DNA of 6,138 nt from Planctomycetota bacterium (GTDB lineage Bacteria; Planctomycetota; Planctomycetia; Pirellulales; Pirellulaceae). Positions within the stretch are counted from its first letter, which is position 1. Each line of letters begins with the position of its first letter. The translations under genes were made by a program, and so were the position numbers. This document shows positions 1-6,138 of this stretch, piece by piece. The stretch is from NCBI GenBank assembly GCA_029259935.1, contig JAJDEH010000001.1, positions 1 through 6,138 on the forward strand, written 5' to 3'. The notes under the pieces are model-generated. The model saw only the letters and a list, made by a program, of their open reading frames with translations, had not been told where the DNA came from and ran no database searches.

Positions 1-165
1 TGCCTTGATAGTCAGCGTGATGACCACGTTGACTTTCGGGTCAGAGTGCGTCAATCGGGAAGCAAAAAAGCCGTTTTCCAGGGACTTACCGGCAAAAGAG
101 AGTGAAGAAGAAGCTGAAGGTTTTAGTAAGTCGGAGTTGAATGATGGCGACGACTTCGAATGCAT
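1..165 (-). CDS. Possible N-terminal fragment of a divergent unknown protein
   Basis: A minus-strand reading frame starts with ATG at 165-163 and stays open to the left edge (55 codons), so the gene would be cut by the window. A GAG-containing, Shine-Dalgarno-like stretch lies about six bases before the ATG. The first half of the peptide is rich in Ser and Lys. The last visible part (DPKVNVVITLTIKA) alternates like a beta strand and uses codons such as ATC, CTG, GTC and AAC that look like real coding sequence. I recognise no family and assign no function. If real, it would be transcribed divergently from the dabA operon, with a shared control region at about 166-600. Competing + strand frames over the same bases look less gene-like, but none can be excluded on so short a stretch. 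Confidence 0.25.
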   Translation of the reverse strand, partial: MHSKSSPSFNSDLLKPSASSSLSFAGKSLENGFFASRLTHSDPKVNVVITLTIKA

Positions 166-455
166 TGCTTTCTCTTTGACGCTTGGCGAACAGAATCCTC
201 ACACTTGGGGATATCACGACTTAGAGTCGACGCCGAAGCTCAGAAGATCTCGGCTCAGCTCCAGCCATAGCCGCGCTCCACCAGTTTTGTCTTGCTGACA
301 ACTGGCGTTTACCGTTCGCTCAAAGTGGACGGTCTTCCTGATTCGCAGCGCGCTGCCGAGCGAGTCGTTTCTGTCACGATAATGATCCCGTTGCGATGCG
401 CGGTGCGCTTCGCCGGGTCGGTTGTAGTCGGATCCAGGGCTTGCAGATATAAGAA

Positions 456-475
456 AACCCTTGTTTTATAGGGTT
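456..475. repeat. Inverted repeat, 6-bp arms with 8-base loop
   Basis: AACCCT (456-461) pairs perfectly with AGGGTT (470-475) around the 8-base spacer TGTTTTAT. It overlaps the weak promoter candidate, so it could be an operator or a short hairpin in a leader transcript. It is not followed by a T-run, which argues against an intrinsic terminator. Short dyads of this size also occur by chance. Confidence 0.35.
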
Positions 476-500
476 AAACGTCCATCTGCCCTGATCTTGG

Positions 501-510
501 AAACCGGTTT
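501..510. repeat. Perfect 10-bp palindrome AAACCGGTTT
   Basis: Positions 501-510 form an uninterrupted self-complementary sequence, AAACCGGTTT, about 90-100 bases before the dabA start. It shares the AACC/GGTT outer arms with the dyads at 456-475 and 514-533. A dimeric repressor or activator could bind here, but no regulator gene is visible in the window to pair it with. Confidence 0.35.
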
Positions 511-513
511 TAC

Positions 514-540
514 AACCGCAAACGATAGCGGTTTTCCGCT
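514..540 (+). promoter_or_regulatory. Two mutually exclusive stems in the dabA leader
   Basis: AACCGC (514-519) can pair with GCGGTT (528-533) across the 8-base loop AAACGATA. The overlapping AGCGG (527-531) can instead pair with CCGCT (536-540) around a TTTT tetraloop. The two stems compete for bases 527-533. This lies 60-90 bases upstream of the dabA start, so it would be in the 5' leader if transcription starts further left. The pairing is seen directly; a switching or binding role is inference. Stems of 5-6 bp are short and may be incidental. Confidence 0.3.
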
Positions 541-557
541 GCCGTGACATCATGACA

Positions 558-585
558 AAACGGCCCATTCCTCGGCTCACCGTTT
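558..585 (+). repeat. Weak dyad next to the dabA ribosome-binding site
   Basis: AAACGG (558-563) is complementary to CCGTTT (580-585), with a 16-base spacer. The right arm abuts the GGAGA at 586-590 that would serve the upstream start codon, so pairing could influence ribosome access. The loop is long and the arms short, so significance is low. Confidence 0.2.
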
Positions 586-618
586 GGAGAGCTTGGTTCA
601 GTGTCACAGGAAACAATG
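586..618 (+). promoter_or_regulatory. Ribosome-binding sites and alternative starts of dabA
   Basis: Two in-frame starts compete. GTG at 601 is preceded by GGAGA (586-590) with a 10-base gap, a little long. ATG at 616 is preceded by CAGGA (607-611) with a 4-base gap, a little short. The choice changes the protein by only five residues (1045 or 1040 aa). The first conserved family block begins well downstream, near residue 34, so conservation does not decide it. ATG is the commoner start codon; the GTG is used here because it gives the longest frame. Confidence 0.45.
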
Positions 619-3600
619 ATTGAGGGTCAGATACGGCCGGGGGATGTCAACTCCGGCCGATTGGACGAGTTGCGGCACATGATTGAGCATGCGGCGCACC
701 TACTGCCGGCGCAAGGCCCGATTTCCGCCTTCGTGCATCACAACACCTTGCATGCGTTTGAGGATTTGCCATTTGAAGAGGCGGTCGTTAAAGGCGGGGA
801 GACGTTTGGCTGTCATCCCTATTTGCCGGAGGAGCGGTATCGAGAGAAGCTGTCGCGGGGACAATTTCAAGAGGACGATATCGAGGCTGTCCTGATCGAT
901 GATCTTGGTGATCGGGCGGATGAGTTGCTCGGTTTCCTAGGCACGCGGTTTCAATTGTGGATGGCCATGCTCGCCCATCCACTTCTGACCGGTCCGACGG
1001 CTGAGTTGCGGTGGGTAATTGCTGAAACCGATGCCTTGCGGAAGTTTCGCGAAGAAGCGCCGCGACCGATCCGTGATCGGATCATTGCCAGTACTCGACA
1101 CTGGGTCATGCGAGATTTGCGCAATGGCAACCCGCATACAGCAATCGACGAGCGCGTGCGGAAGACGTTGGATCATGTCTTTGAGTGGTTTGATAAACCG
1201 CAGATCGAACACTGGATCGACGCGACCTGGGAAGCGTTCACGTTGCACACCTTGTGGCAAACTTGCCAAGACAACGTCTCTCGGGCACGAGTTGAACACC
1301 CTAAACAACGGCTGCCGGTGCGACTTCGAGACTTGGTTTTGGAAGCAACTGGACAAGATAGCGACCAATGTGTGCATGACCTCCTGATTCCTTTCTGCGC
1401 AGCGATAATCGATCAAGGATTTGCCGACTGGTCGTTGCCGAATCGCGACGCCGGTTTTTACGAATCATTTCTGGGGCTGTACGGACAATCGAAAGGTTGC
1501 ATCGATCGCTGGGCACGCACTTTGCCCAAGGAGTTGCATCGGCTCAGCAGCAACCGCATCGGGCCATTGGAGTCCATCGCAGAGTCATTAGATCTGCTCG
1601 GCGTGGCCGACGATGAATGTGAAGAGTACATTACGACGACGCTCCTGGCGCTACGTGGCTATGCGGGGATGATCTGGCAGTTGGAAACACGCGGCGATCG
1701 GGCGGCCCGACCAATGCCCGCCGGAAGCCTGATGGAATTCTTAGCCGTCCGCCTTGTTCTAGACCGAATTGCGTTGTCGTATGTTGCCCGTGAATCAATG
1801 GCATATCGCGGCAAACTCAGCGATTTGCGGACTGCGGCCACCGTGCGGATTCCCGTTCGTGATACAGTCAGCGTCGAACAGCAAGCGTTTCTCGTCTTTC
1901 AGCTTGCACAGCTCATCGGATGGAGACCGGAATTTTTATGCGGTCTGACGTCTGCGGAATGGACAATGTTGATCCGTGAAGTCGAAGCCTTTTCCAGCCT
2001 ACACCGCCGCCGTATCTATCACATGGCCTTCGAGCGGCGGTATCGCATTCAAACCCTCGACGCCGTTGCGGCTCACAACCAGCGTTTACTCGCGTCGCGC
2101 AACAACCAGCCGACAGACAACTCGCAAAATCCGACGTTCCAAATCGTCTGCTGTCTTGACGATCGTGAGGAATCTTTCCGGCGGCACCTAGAAGAAGTTG
2201 AGCCCGGATGCGAAACGTTCGGGGCCGCCGGATTTTTCTCTGTCGCCATGTATTACCGCGGCGCAGCCGATGCGCATTACACACCGTTGTGTCCGGTGAT
2301 CATCAAGCCGCAACACTATGTTGGCGAGGATGTGGTTTACACATTCTCGCAATCAGCGCAGAAACGGCGCAATCGACGCCGCGCCATCGGAACAGTCACT
2401 CATCGTGTACAAGTCGGCAGCCGCACGTTTGCCGGCGGATGGTTGGCTGCGGCTTTCGGCTCGTTAGCTTCCATTCCGCTGGTCATGCGAATTCTGTTTC
2501 CCCGAGCCACAGCGCAATTGCGGCAGCGGTTTGGAGGTTTCGTCCGGACACCGGCAGTGACCCAGCTAAATCTGGAGCGAACAGAAGCTGAGCCTGGCTC
2601 TGAACCGGGACATATCGGATATCAAGTCGATGAAATGGCGACGATTGTCGAGCGGTTACTGCGCGACATTGGTTTGACGAACAATTTCTCACGTTTATTT
2701 ATCATTTGCGGACACGGTTCATCCAGCTTGAACAATCCTCACGAAGCGGCTTATGACTGCGGCGCTTGCGCGGGGGGGCGTGGAGGTCCAAATGCGCGTG
2801 CCTTCGCGCAAATGGCCAACGACTCTCGGGTCCGGGAACTCGTCGCACAAAACGGTCTGCAGATTCCCAGCGACACCATCTTCATCGGGGCTTACCACAA
2901 TACTTGCGACGATAGCGTCACTTATTACGACTTGGATCGTTTGCCTTCGTCGCACAAAGCAGATTTTGAACGAGCGAACACGGCCATCGAGGTTGCACGG
3001 GAAAGAGACGCTCACGAACGTTGCCGACGATTTGAATCCGCTGAACTGCGGTTGGACACTAAAGCGGCACTGAAACATGTGGAAGGCCGCTCGGAGGATT
3101 TATCACAGGCACGACCCGAATGCGGGCATGCGACGAATGCCCTCTGTTTCGTCGGACACCGCCAGTGGTCTCGAAACCTGTTTCTAGACCGCCGCGCGTT
3201 TTTGCAATCTTACGATTCGGAGCAGGATGACGAGAATTTCACAATTCTGACGCGCATCTTGCAGGCAGTGATACCGGTCTGTGCGGGCATTAACCTGGAG
3301 TATTATTTTTCCTACGTCGATCCCCACGGATACGGCTGCGGGTCGAAGCTACCGCATAATATCACTTCGTTGCTCGGCGTGATGCAAGGCGCAGCCAGTG
3401 ATCTACAACCGGGATTGCCGTGGCAGATGGTTGAGATCCACGAGCCGTTACGATTGCTCTTCGTCATCGAAACGACTCCCGAAGCCATGCTGCAAATCAT
3501 GGATCAAAACGAGGGCATCGCCACATTAGTGCGCGGCAACTGGGTCCAATTAGCAACGCTCGACCCCAAAACCTCTGTGATTCATTGGTTTCACAACGGC

Positions 3601-3738
3601 CAATTCCTGCCTTACCGACCCTCCACCACTGAGTTGCCGACCGTCGAATCTTCTCTCGACTGGTACCGCGGCTGGCGCGATCACCTGGGATTTTCCAGCA
3701 TCGTAGAAGAGCAACATAAGTCATTAAATCATCCGTAA
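601..3738 (+). CDS. dabA: DabA-family inorganic carbon transporter subunit (DUF2309/UPF0753), zinc protein
   Basis: This is the catalytic-type subunit of a DAB/Mps inorganic-carbon uptake complex. It is a cytoplasmic, membrane-associated zinc protein related in active-site layout to beta-carbonic anhydrases, and needs a PF00361 membrane partner. The N-terminal family block [16 protein letters not shown] lies near residues 46-61. The CxDxR motif is C518-L-D520-D-R522, followed by a typical FRRHLE. H705 sits in GHG (704-706) and C720 in DCGAC. The H-to-C spacing of 15 equals that of H524/C539 in Halothiobacillus DabA2, whose other ligands, C351 and D353, match C518 and D520. Also typical are [13 protein letters not shown] (918-930) and the later [14 protein letters not shown]. 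At 1045 aa it is of the long family form; the extra length lies mostly before the zinc motif. A hydrophobic stretch (614-634) may be buried or membrane-touching. The stop TAA lies 11 bases before the NuoL-like gene. The family call is very safe; transport of CO2/bicarbonate is inferred from homologues. Confidence 0.95.
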   Translation: MSQETMIEGQIRPGDVNSGRLDELRHMIEHAAHLLPAQGPISAFVHHNTLHAFEDLPFEEAVVKGGETFGCHPYLPEERYREKLSRGQFQEDDIEAVLIDDLGDRADELLGFLGTRFQLWMAMLAHPLLTGPTAELRWVIAETDALRKFREEAPRPIRDRIIASTRHWVMRDLRNGNPHTAIDERVRKTLDHVFEWFDKPQIEHWIDATWEAFTLHTLWQTCQDNVSRARVEHPKQRLPVRLRDLVLEATGQDSDQCVHDLLIPFCAAIIDQGFADWSLPNRDAGFYESFLGLYGQSKGCIDRWARTLPKELHRLSSNRIGPLESIAESLDLLGVADDECEEYITTTLLALRGYAGMIWQLETRGDRAARPMPAGSLMEFLAVRLVLDRIALSYVARESMAYRGKLSDLRTAATVRIPVRDTVSVEQQAFLVFQLAQLIGWRPEFLCGLTSAEWTMLIREVEAFSSLHRRRIYHMAFERRYRIQTLDAVAAHNQRLLASRNNQPTDNSQNPTFQIVCCLDDREESFRRHLEEVEPGCETFGAAGFFSVAMYYRGAADAHYTPLCPVIIKPQHYVGEDVVYTFSQSAQKRRNRRRAIGTVTHRVQVGSRTFAGGWLAAAFGSLASIPLVMRILFPRATAQLRQRFGGFVRTPAVTQLNLERTEAEPGSEPGHIGYQVDEMATIVERLLRDIGLTNNFSRLFIICGHGSSSLNNPHEAAYDCGACAGGRGGPNARAFAQMANDSRVRELVAQNGLQIPSDTIFIGAYHNTCDDSVTYYDLDRLPSSHKADFERANTAIEVARERDAHERCRRFESAELRLDTKAALKHVEGRSEDLSQARPECGHATNALCFVGHRQWSRNLFLDRRAFLQSYDSEQDDENFTILTRILQAVIPVCAGINLEYYFSYVDPHGYGCGSKLPHNITSLLGVMQGAASDLQPGLPWQMVEIHEPLRLLFVIETTPEAMLQIMDQNEGIATLVRGNWVQLATLDPKTSVIHWFHNGQFLPYRPSTTELPTVESSLDWYRGWRDHLGFSSIVEEQHKSLNHP

Positions 3739-3749
3739 ACGGAAACAGC

Positions 3750-5144
3750 ATGGATATCAATTCACTACTTTACTGGCTCGGACTATGTGTCGTGGTAAGC
3801 CCTGCGGCGCTGGTAGTCCTGTTGGGAGTTGCGGCGCTGATTGGCAAGGCACTGCCGGAGCGCTCCATTGAACACTTTACCTATGCCTCGACGGTCATCG
3901 GTTTGATTTCGGCGATCGCCGTTTTGGGCATCATGTTGGCAGTCGATACGCGGCACGTGCCTATCGAACTGGGCAACTGGGTTGTGATTCCGCAACAGCA
4001 TTTTCAATTTCACCTGAAGTTCGTCTTCGACCGCTTGAGTGTGCCGTTCGTGATTCTGTCGTTCCTATTGTGCGGTACCGTGGCAGCCTTCACGAGCCGT
4101 TATCTGCATCGTGAACCAGGGTATCGGCGATTCTATGTCTGTTATGCGTTGTTTACACTGGGCATGATTGTGACGTCCCTGGCAGGCACAATCGAAGTCT
4201 TATTTTCCGGGTGGGAACTTGTCGGACTTTCCTCTGCATTATTGGTCGCGTTCTTTCATGAGCGGACCTCCCCGGTACGTAACGGCTTGCGTGTCTGGTC
4301 GGTTTACCGCGTTTCCGACGCCGCATTTTTGATCGCAGCCGTCGCGCTGCATCACCTGACCGGCGGGGGTGATTTTGACGGACTGATGGGAAGCGGTTCC
4401 TGGCCGGCTGGCCAAGCGTCGCTAACTTCCAATCAAGCCCTGTTCGTGGGGCTGTTACTTCTGTTGGCAGCGGCGGGAAAGTCGGCACTTGTTCCGTTTT
4501 CGGGTTGGTTACCGCGAGCGATGGAAGGGCCGACTCCCTCCAGCGCCATTTTTTACGGTGCACTCTCAGTGCACTTGGGTGCGTTTTTGTTATTACGCAT
4601 CAGCCCGATCCTGGAGCGTTCTATGTTGCTCTGTGCCGCTGTGGCTTGCTTGGGGCTGACAACGGCAATCTATGCATCGATGACGGCTCGGGTACAGACC
4701 GACATTAAGAGCGCCCTCGCGTTTGCCTCCTTAACCCAAGTCGGAATTATTGTGGTCGAAATCGGTTGTGGACTGCGCTATATCGCACTCATCCACATCA
4801 TCGGCCACGCCTTTTTGCGAACGCTGCAATTATTACGTGCACCGACGCTCTTGCACGATTACCACACGCTGGAAAACGCCATCGGCGGCCATCTTCATCG
4901 TGAAACTGGTTTTTGGGGACGGTTTGTCCCCCCCGCAGGACGCATGCGGTGGTACCGCTTTGCGATCCAGCGCGGCTATTTGGATGGAATGCTTGATTCA
5001 TACATCGTGTATCCCTTCCGGCGAATCTTCGAGTGGTGTGATGCCAGCGAGCGAGGTTGGACGGATTTTCTTTCGGGCGGCAAGTCGCGTGAGTCGGACC
5101 ATATTCAGGTGCACGACGAAGTCGTGGAAGAGTTGAGATTGTAG
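3750..5144 (+). CDS. Short NuoL-like proton-conducting membrane subunit, likely partner of DabA
   Basis: This is an antiporter-like integral membrane protein of the NuoL/MrpA/DabB superfamily (PF00361, with the NuoL-type N-terminal region). About eleven membrane segments are visible, from residues 8-32 to 338-362. NuoL landmarks are present: LGNW (74-77), [13 protein letters not shown] with E156, GKS with K244, [18 protein letters not shown] with K320, and H349/H353. E156 and K244 correspond to E. coli NuoL E144 and K229. The position of NuoL K342 is Arg (R357). The protein stops being hydrophobic near residue 363; the last ~100 residues are a soluble, basic/aromatic tail ending in [14 protein letters not shown] (437-450). 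NuoL is about 610 aa, so the final helices, including the K399 helix and the lateral helix, are missing. The start ATG has GGA (3741-3743) six bases ahead. Adjacency to dabA and absence of other complex I genes point to a DabB-like role, driving CO2 hydration with an ion gradient. It differs from classical DabB around residues 270-284, so no symbol is given. Confidence 0.85.
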   Translation: MDINSLLYWLGLCVVVSPAALVVLLGVAALIGKALPERSIEHFTYASTVIGLISAIAVLGIMLAVDTRHVPIELGNWVVIPQQHFQFHLKFVFDRLSVPFVILSFLLCGTVAAFTSRYLHREPGYRRFYVCYALFTLGMIVTSLAGTIEVLFSGWELVGLSSALLVAFFHERTSPVRNGLRVWSVYRVSDAAFLIAAVALHHLTGGGDFDGLMGSGSWPAGQASLTSNQALFVGLLLLLAAAGKSALVPFSGWLPRAMEGPTPSSAIFYGALSVHLGAFLLLRISPILERSMLLCAAVACLGLTTAIYASMTARVQTDIKSALAFASLTQVGIIVVEIGCGLRYIALIHIIGHAFLRTLQLLRAPTLLHDYHTLENAIGGHLHRETGFWGRFVPPAGRMRWYRFAIQRGYLDGMLDSYIVYPFRRIFEWCDASERGWTDFLSGGKSRESDHIQVHDEVVEELRL

Positions 5145-5162
5145 TCGAATTGGAAAACAAAG

Positions 5163-6138
5163 ATGCTTGAGCTTCACTTACCTTGGTTGGAACTAGCCAT
5201 CATCACGCCGGCAATTGGCGCGTTGTTTCTGTGCCGCGTGCGCGATCCGGAGATGGCACGCAAACGGGCGTTGGTCATCACCGGACTGACCCTCTTTCTG
5301 ACACTCAGTACCTGGGAAGATTTCAACACCCTCAACACGTTTGAGGCGCACGATCATTTTGATGTCATTTCGCCGCTATTCGGTGATGACGCCGTTGTCG
5401 TCGATGAATTGAGCGCACCCCTGTTGCCTTTGGCAACACTCCTCTTCTTCCTGACAATGCTGGCCACATTGCGGACCAAAGTCCGGCGATTCCCGTTCGC
5501 CTGGACGCTCGTTTCCTTGACGCTCATCTTGGCCATGCTCAGTTGCCGATCGCACTGGGGTTTGATTGTCTTACTAGCGGCACAGGCCATACCTCCTGCC
5601 ATTGAACTACGTGCACGGGGTCGGTCGACACGTATATTTCTCTTACACATGGCCTTGTCGATCGGCCTATTGGCCGGTGGTTGGGCGATGATCGATACAG
5701 AAGGGCCTAAGGCAACGCATTCGATCTGGGCCATCGGCATGTTGATCGCCGCAGTGCTCATCCGCAGTGGCAGCGTACCCGTGCATTGCTGGATGACCGA
5801 TCTGTTCGAGAACGCCAGTTTAGGCACAGCCTTGCTGTATGTGACACCGATGGCGGGAGCCTATGCCGCGGTTCGGCTGGTGCTGCCCGTGGCGCCCGAT
5901 TGGGCGTTGCGGACGATCGCTCTGGTCTCACTGTTCACCGCTGTTTACGCATCTGGCATGGCGCTCGTGCAACGCGAAGCCAGACGATTCTTCGTGTATC
6001 TGTTTCTGAGTCATTCCTCGCTGGTGTTGGTTGGCTTGGAAGTCGCCACACCGATCGGTCTTACCGGCGGCTTGTGCGTTTGGCTCTCGATTGGTTTGTC
6101 ACTGGCAGGCTTAGGTCTCACATTGCGAGCCTTGGAAT
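5163..6138 (+). CDS. NuoM-like membrane subunit, 3' end beyond the window
   Basis: The reading frame starts at ATG 5163, 18 bases after the previous stop, with a weak GGA eleven to nine bases ahead, and stays open to the right edge (325 complete codons). The protein is strongly hydrophobic, with roughly eleven membrane segments seen. An acidic loop at about 52-82 leads into VVVDELSAPLLPL, the counterpart of the NuoM VDGIS region. SVPVHCWMTDL (204-214) matches the NuoM helix 7-8 region (PVHTWLPDA), and RRFFVYLFLSHSSLVLVG (274-291) matches the helix 10 region (KRLIAYSSISHMGFVLVG type). The TM5 Glu position is Gly (W132-G133), the TM7 Lys position is Arg (R201), and the TM10 Lys position is Arg (R274). 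It therefore has the antiporter-like fold with an altered set of charged residues. Its place in the operon suggests it is the second membrane subunit of the DabA complex. The superfamily call is good; whether it conducts ions is open. Confidence 0.8.
   Translation, partial: MLELHLPWLELAIITPAIGALFLCRVRDPEMARKRALVITGLTLFLTLSTWEDFNTLNTFEAHDHFDVISPLFGDDAVVVDELSAPLLPLATLLFFLTMLATLRTKVRRFPFAWTLVSLTLILAMLSCRSHWGLIVLLAAQAIPPAIELRARGRSTRIFLLHMALSIGLLAGGWAMIDTEGPKATHSIWAIGMLIAAVLIRSGSVPVHCWMTDLFENASLGTALLYVTPMAGAYAAVRLVLPVAPDWALRTIALVSLFTAVYASGMALVQREARRFFVYLFLSHSSLVLVGLEVATPIGLTGGLCVWLSIGLSLAGLGLTLRALE

Larger units (their letters stand above)
166..600. other. Non-coding region upstream of the operon
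   Basis: No convincing gene is seen in these 435 bases. The frames that are open in part of it give low-complexity or basic peptides without a recognisable motif. The right-hand part, from about 440 on, is richer in A+T and contains a cluster of short dyads listed separately. No clear sigma70-type promoter stands out. The sequence TTGCAG at 441-446 followed by TTTTAT at 464-469 (17-base spacing) is the best -35/-10 candidate I found, and it is weak. No tRNA, riboswitch or CRISPR structure was recognised. Confidence 0.5.

Noticed and set aside
1..105. Possible C-terminal tail of an upstream + strand gene ending with TGA at 103-105
   Set aside because: The 34 residues show no family signature, and the third codon positions look less coding-like than the minus strand in the same register. 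It cannot be decided without sequence to the left.
5..298. 97-codon + strand frame at the left end
   Set aside because: The translation has no recognisable motif, is compositionally odd (an acidic middle, then a Ser/Arg-rich end), and has no ribosome-binding site that can be judged at the window edge. It competes with a better-looking minus-strand frame over the same bases.
374..616. 80-codon minus-strand frame over the upstream region
   Set aside because: It overlaps the dabA start, covers the dyad cluster, and gives a basic, motif-free peptide. It is most likely a chance frame.
1067..1084. Inverted repeat GATCCG...CGGATC inside dabA
   Set aside because: It is a short dyad inside a conserved coding region, not near any gene start or end.
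937..1416. 159-codon antisense frame inside dabA
   Set aside because: It lies opposite clearly conserved DabA coding sequence. The peptide has no motif and the frame is explained as a shadow of the sense codons.
3739..3749. Terminator or separate promoter between dabA and the NuoL-like gene
   Set aside because: The gap is only 11 bases, with no hairpin or T-run; it holds just a weak GGA ribosome-binding element.
4558..4574. Perfect inverted repeat GTGCAC-5-GTGCAC in the NuoL-like gene
   Set aside because: It lies within codons for the GALSVHLG helix and is explained by coding constraint plus chance; there is no T-run and no gene boundary nearby.
5354..5827. 157-codon antisense frame opposite the NuoM-like gene
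   Set aside because: The sense strand encodes recognisable membrane helices and the PVHCW motif here; the antisense product is low-complexity and basic.
3750..6138. Reading the two membrane genes as part of respiratory complex I or an Mrp Na+/H+ antiporter operon
   Set aside because: No other nuo or mrp gene is in the window, the lead gene is DabA, and the first membrane protein lacks the C-terminal NuoL helices. It cannot be fully excluded because the right flank is unseen.

Overview
The window carries most of one operon on the + strand that looks like a DAB/Mps-type inorganic-carbon (CO2/bicarbonate) uptake system. The genes in order are a large DabA-family zinc protein (DUF2309/UPF0753, 1045 aa, 601-3738), a shortened NuoL-like membrane subunit (464 aa, 3750-5144), and a NuoM-like membrane subunit that runs off the right edge (5163 onward, 325 residues visible). 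The gaps are 11 and 18 bases and no terminator is seen between genes, so co-transcription is likely. By established knowledge of DAB systems, DabA is a carbonic-anhydrase-like protein that acts only in complex with a membrane partner of the proton-conducting antiporter family (PF00361). Together they hydrate CO2 to bicarbonate in one direction, driven by an ion gradient. All four zinc ligands expected from characterised DabA can be placed here.

Layout: positions 1-165 may hold the start of a divergent minus-strand gene cut by the window edge (weak call). Positions 166-600 hold no convincing gene; the part nearest the operon (456-585) contains several short dyads, including two alternative stems that share bases. 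Positions 601-6138 are almost entirely coding.

The unusual point is the membrane part. There are two different antiporter-like genes instead of the usual single DabB. The first keeps the key channel residues of the N-terminal half but ends after about eleven membrane segments, with a soluble tail of about 100 residues in place of the last NuoL helices. The second keeps the fold signature, but the positions where NuoM has its functional Glu and Lys residues read Gly and Arg. This suggests a divided or asymmetric ion path.

Organism: the moderate G+C, the codon usage, the long DabA form and the pairing with two complex-I-like subunits fit a Planctomycetota-type bacterium best. Nitrospirota or other groups carrying long DUF2309 proteins cannot be excluded from sequence alone. 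No Rubisco, carboxysome or regulator gene is visible, so whether the system serves autotrophy or anaplerotic bicarbonate supply cannot be told here.
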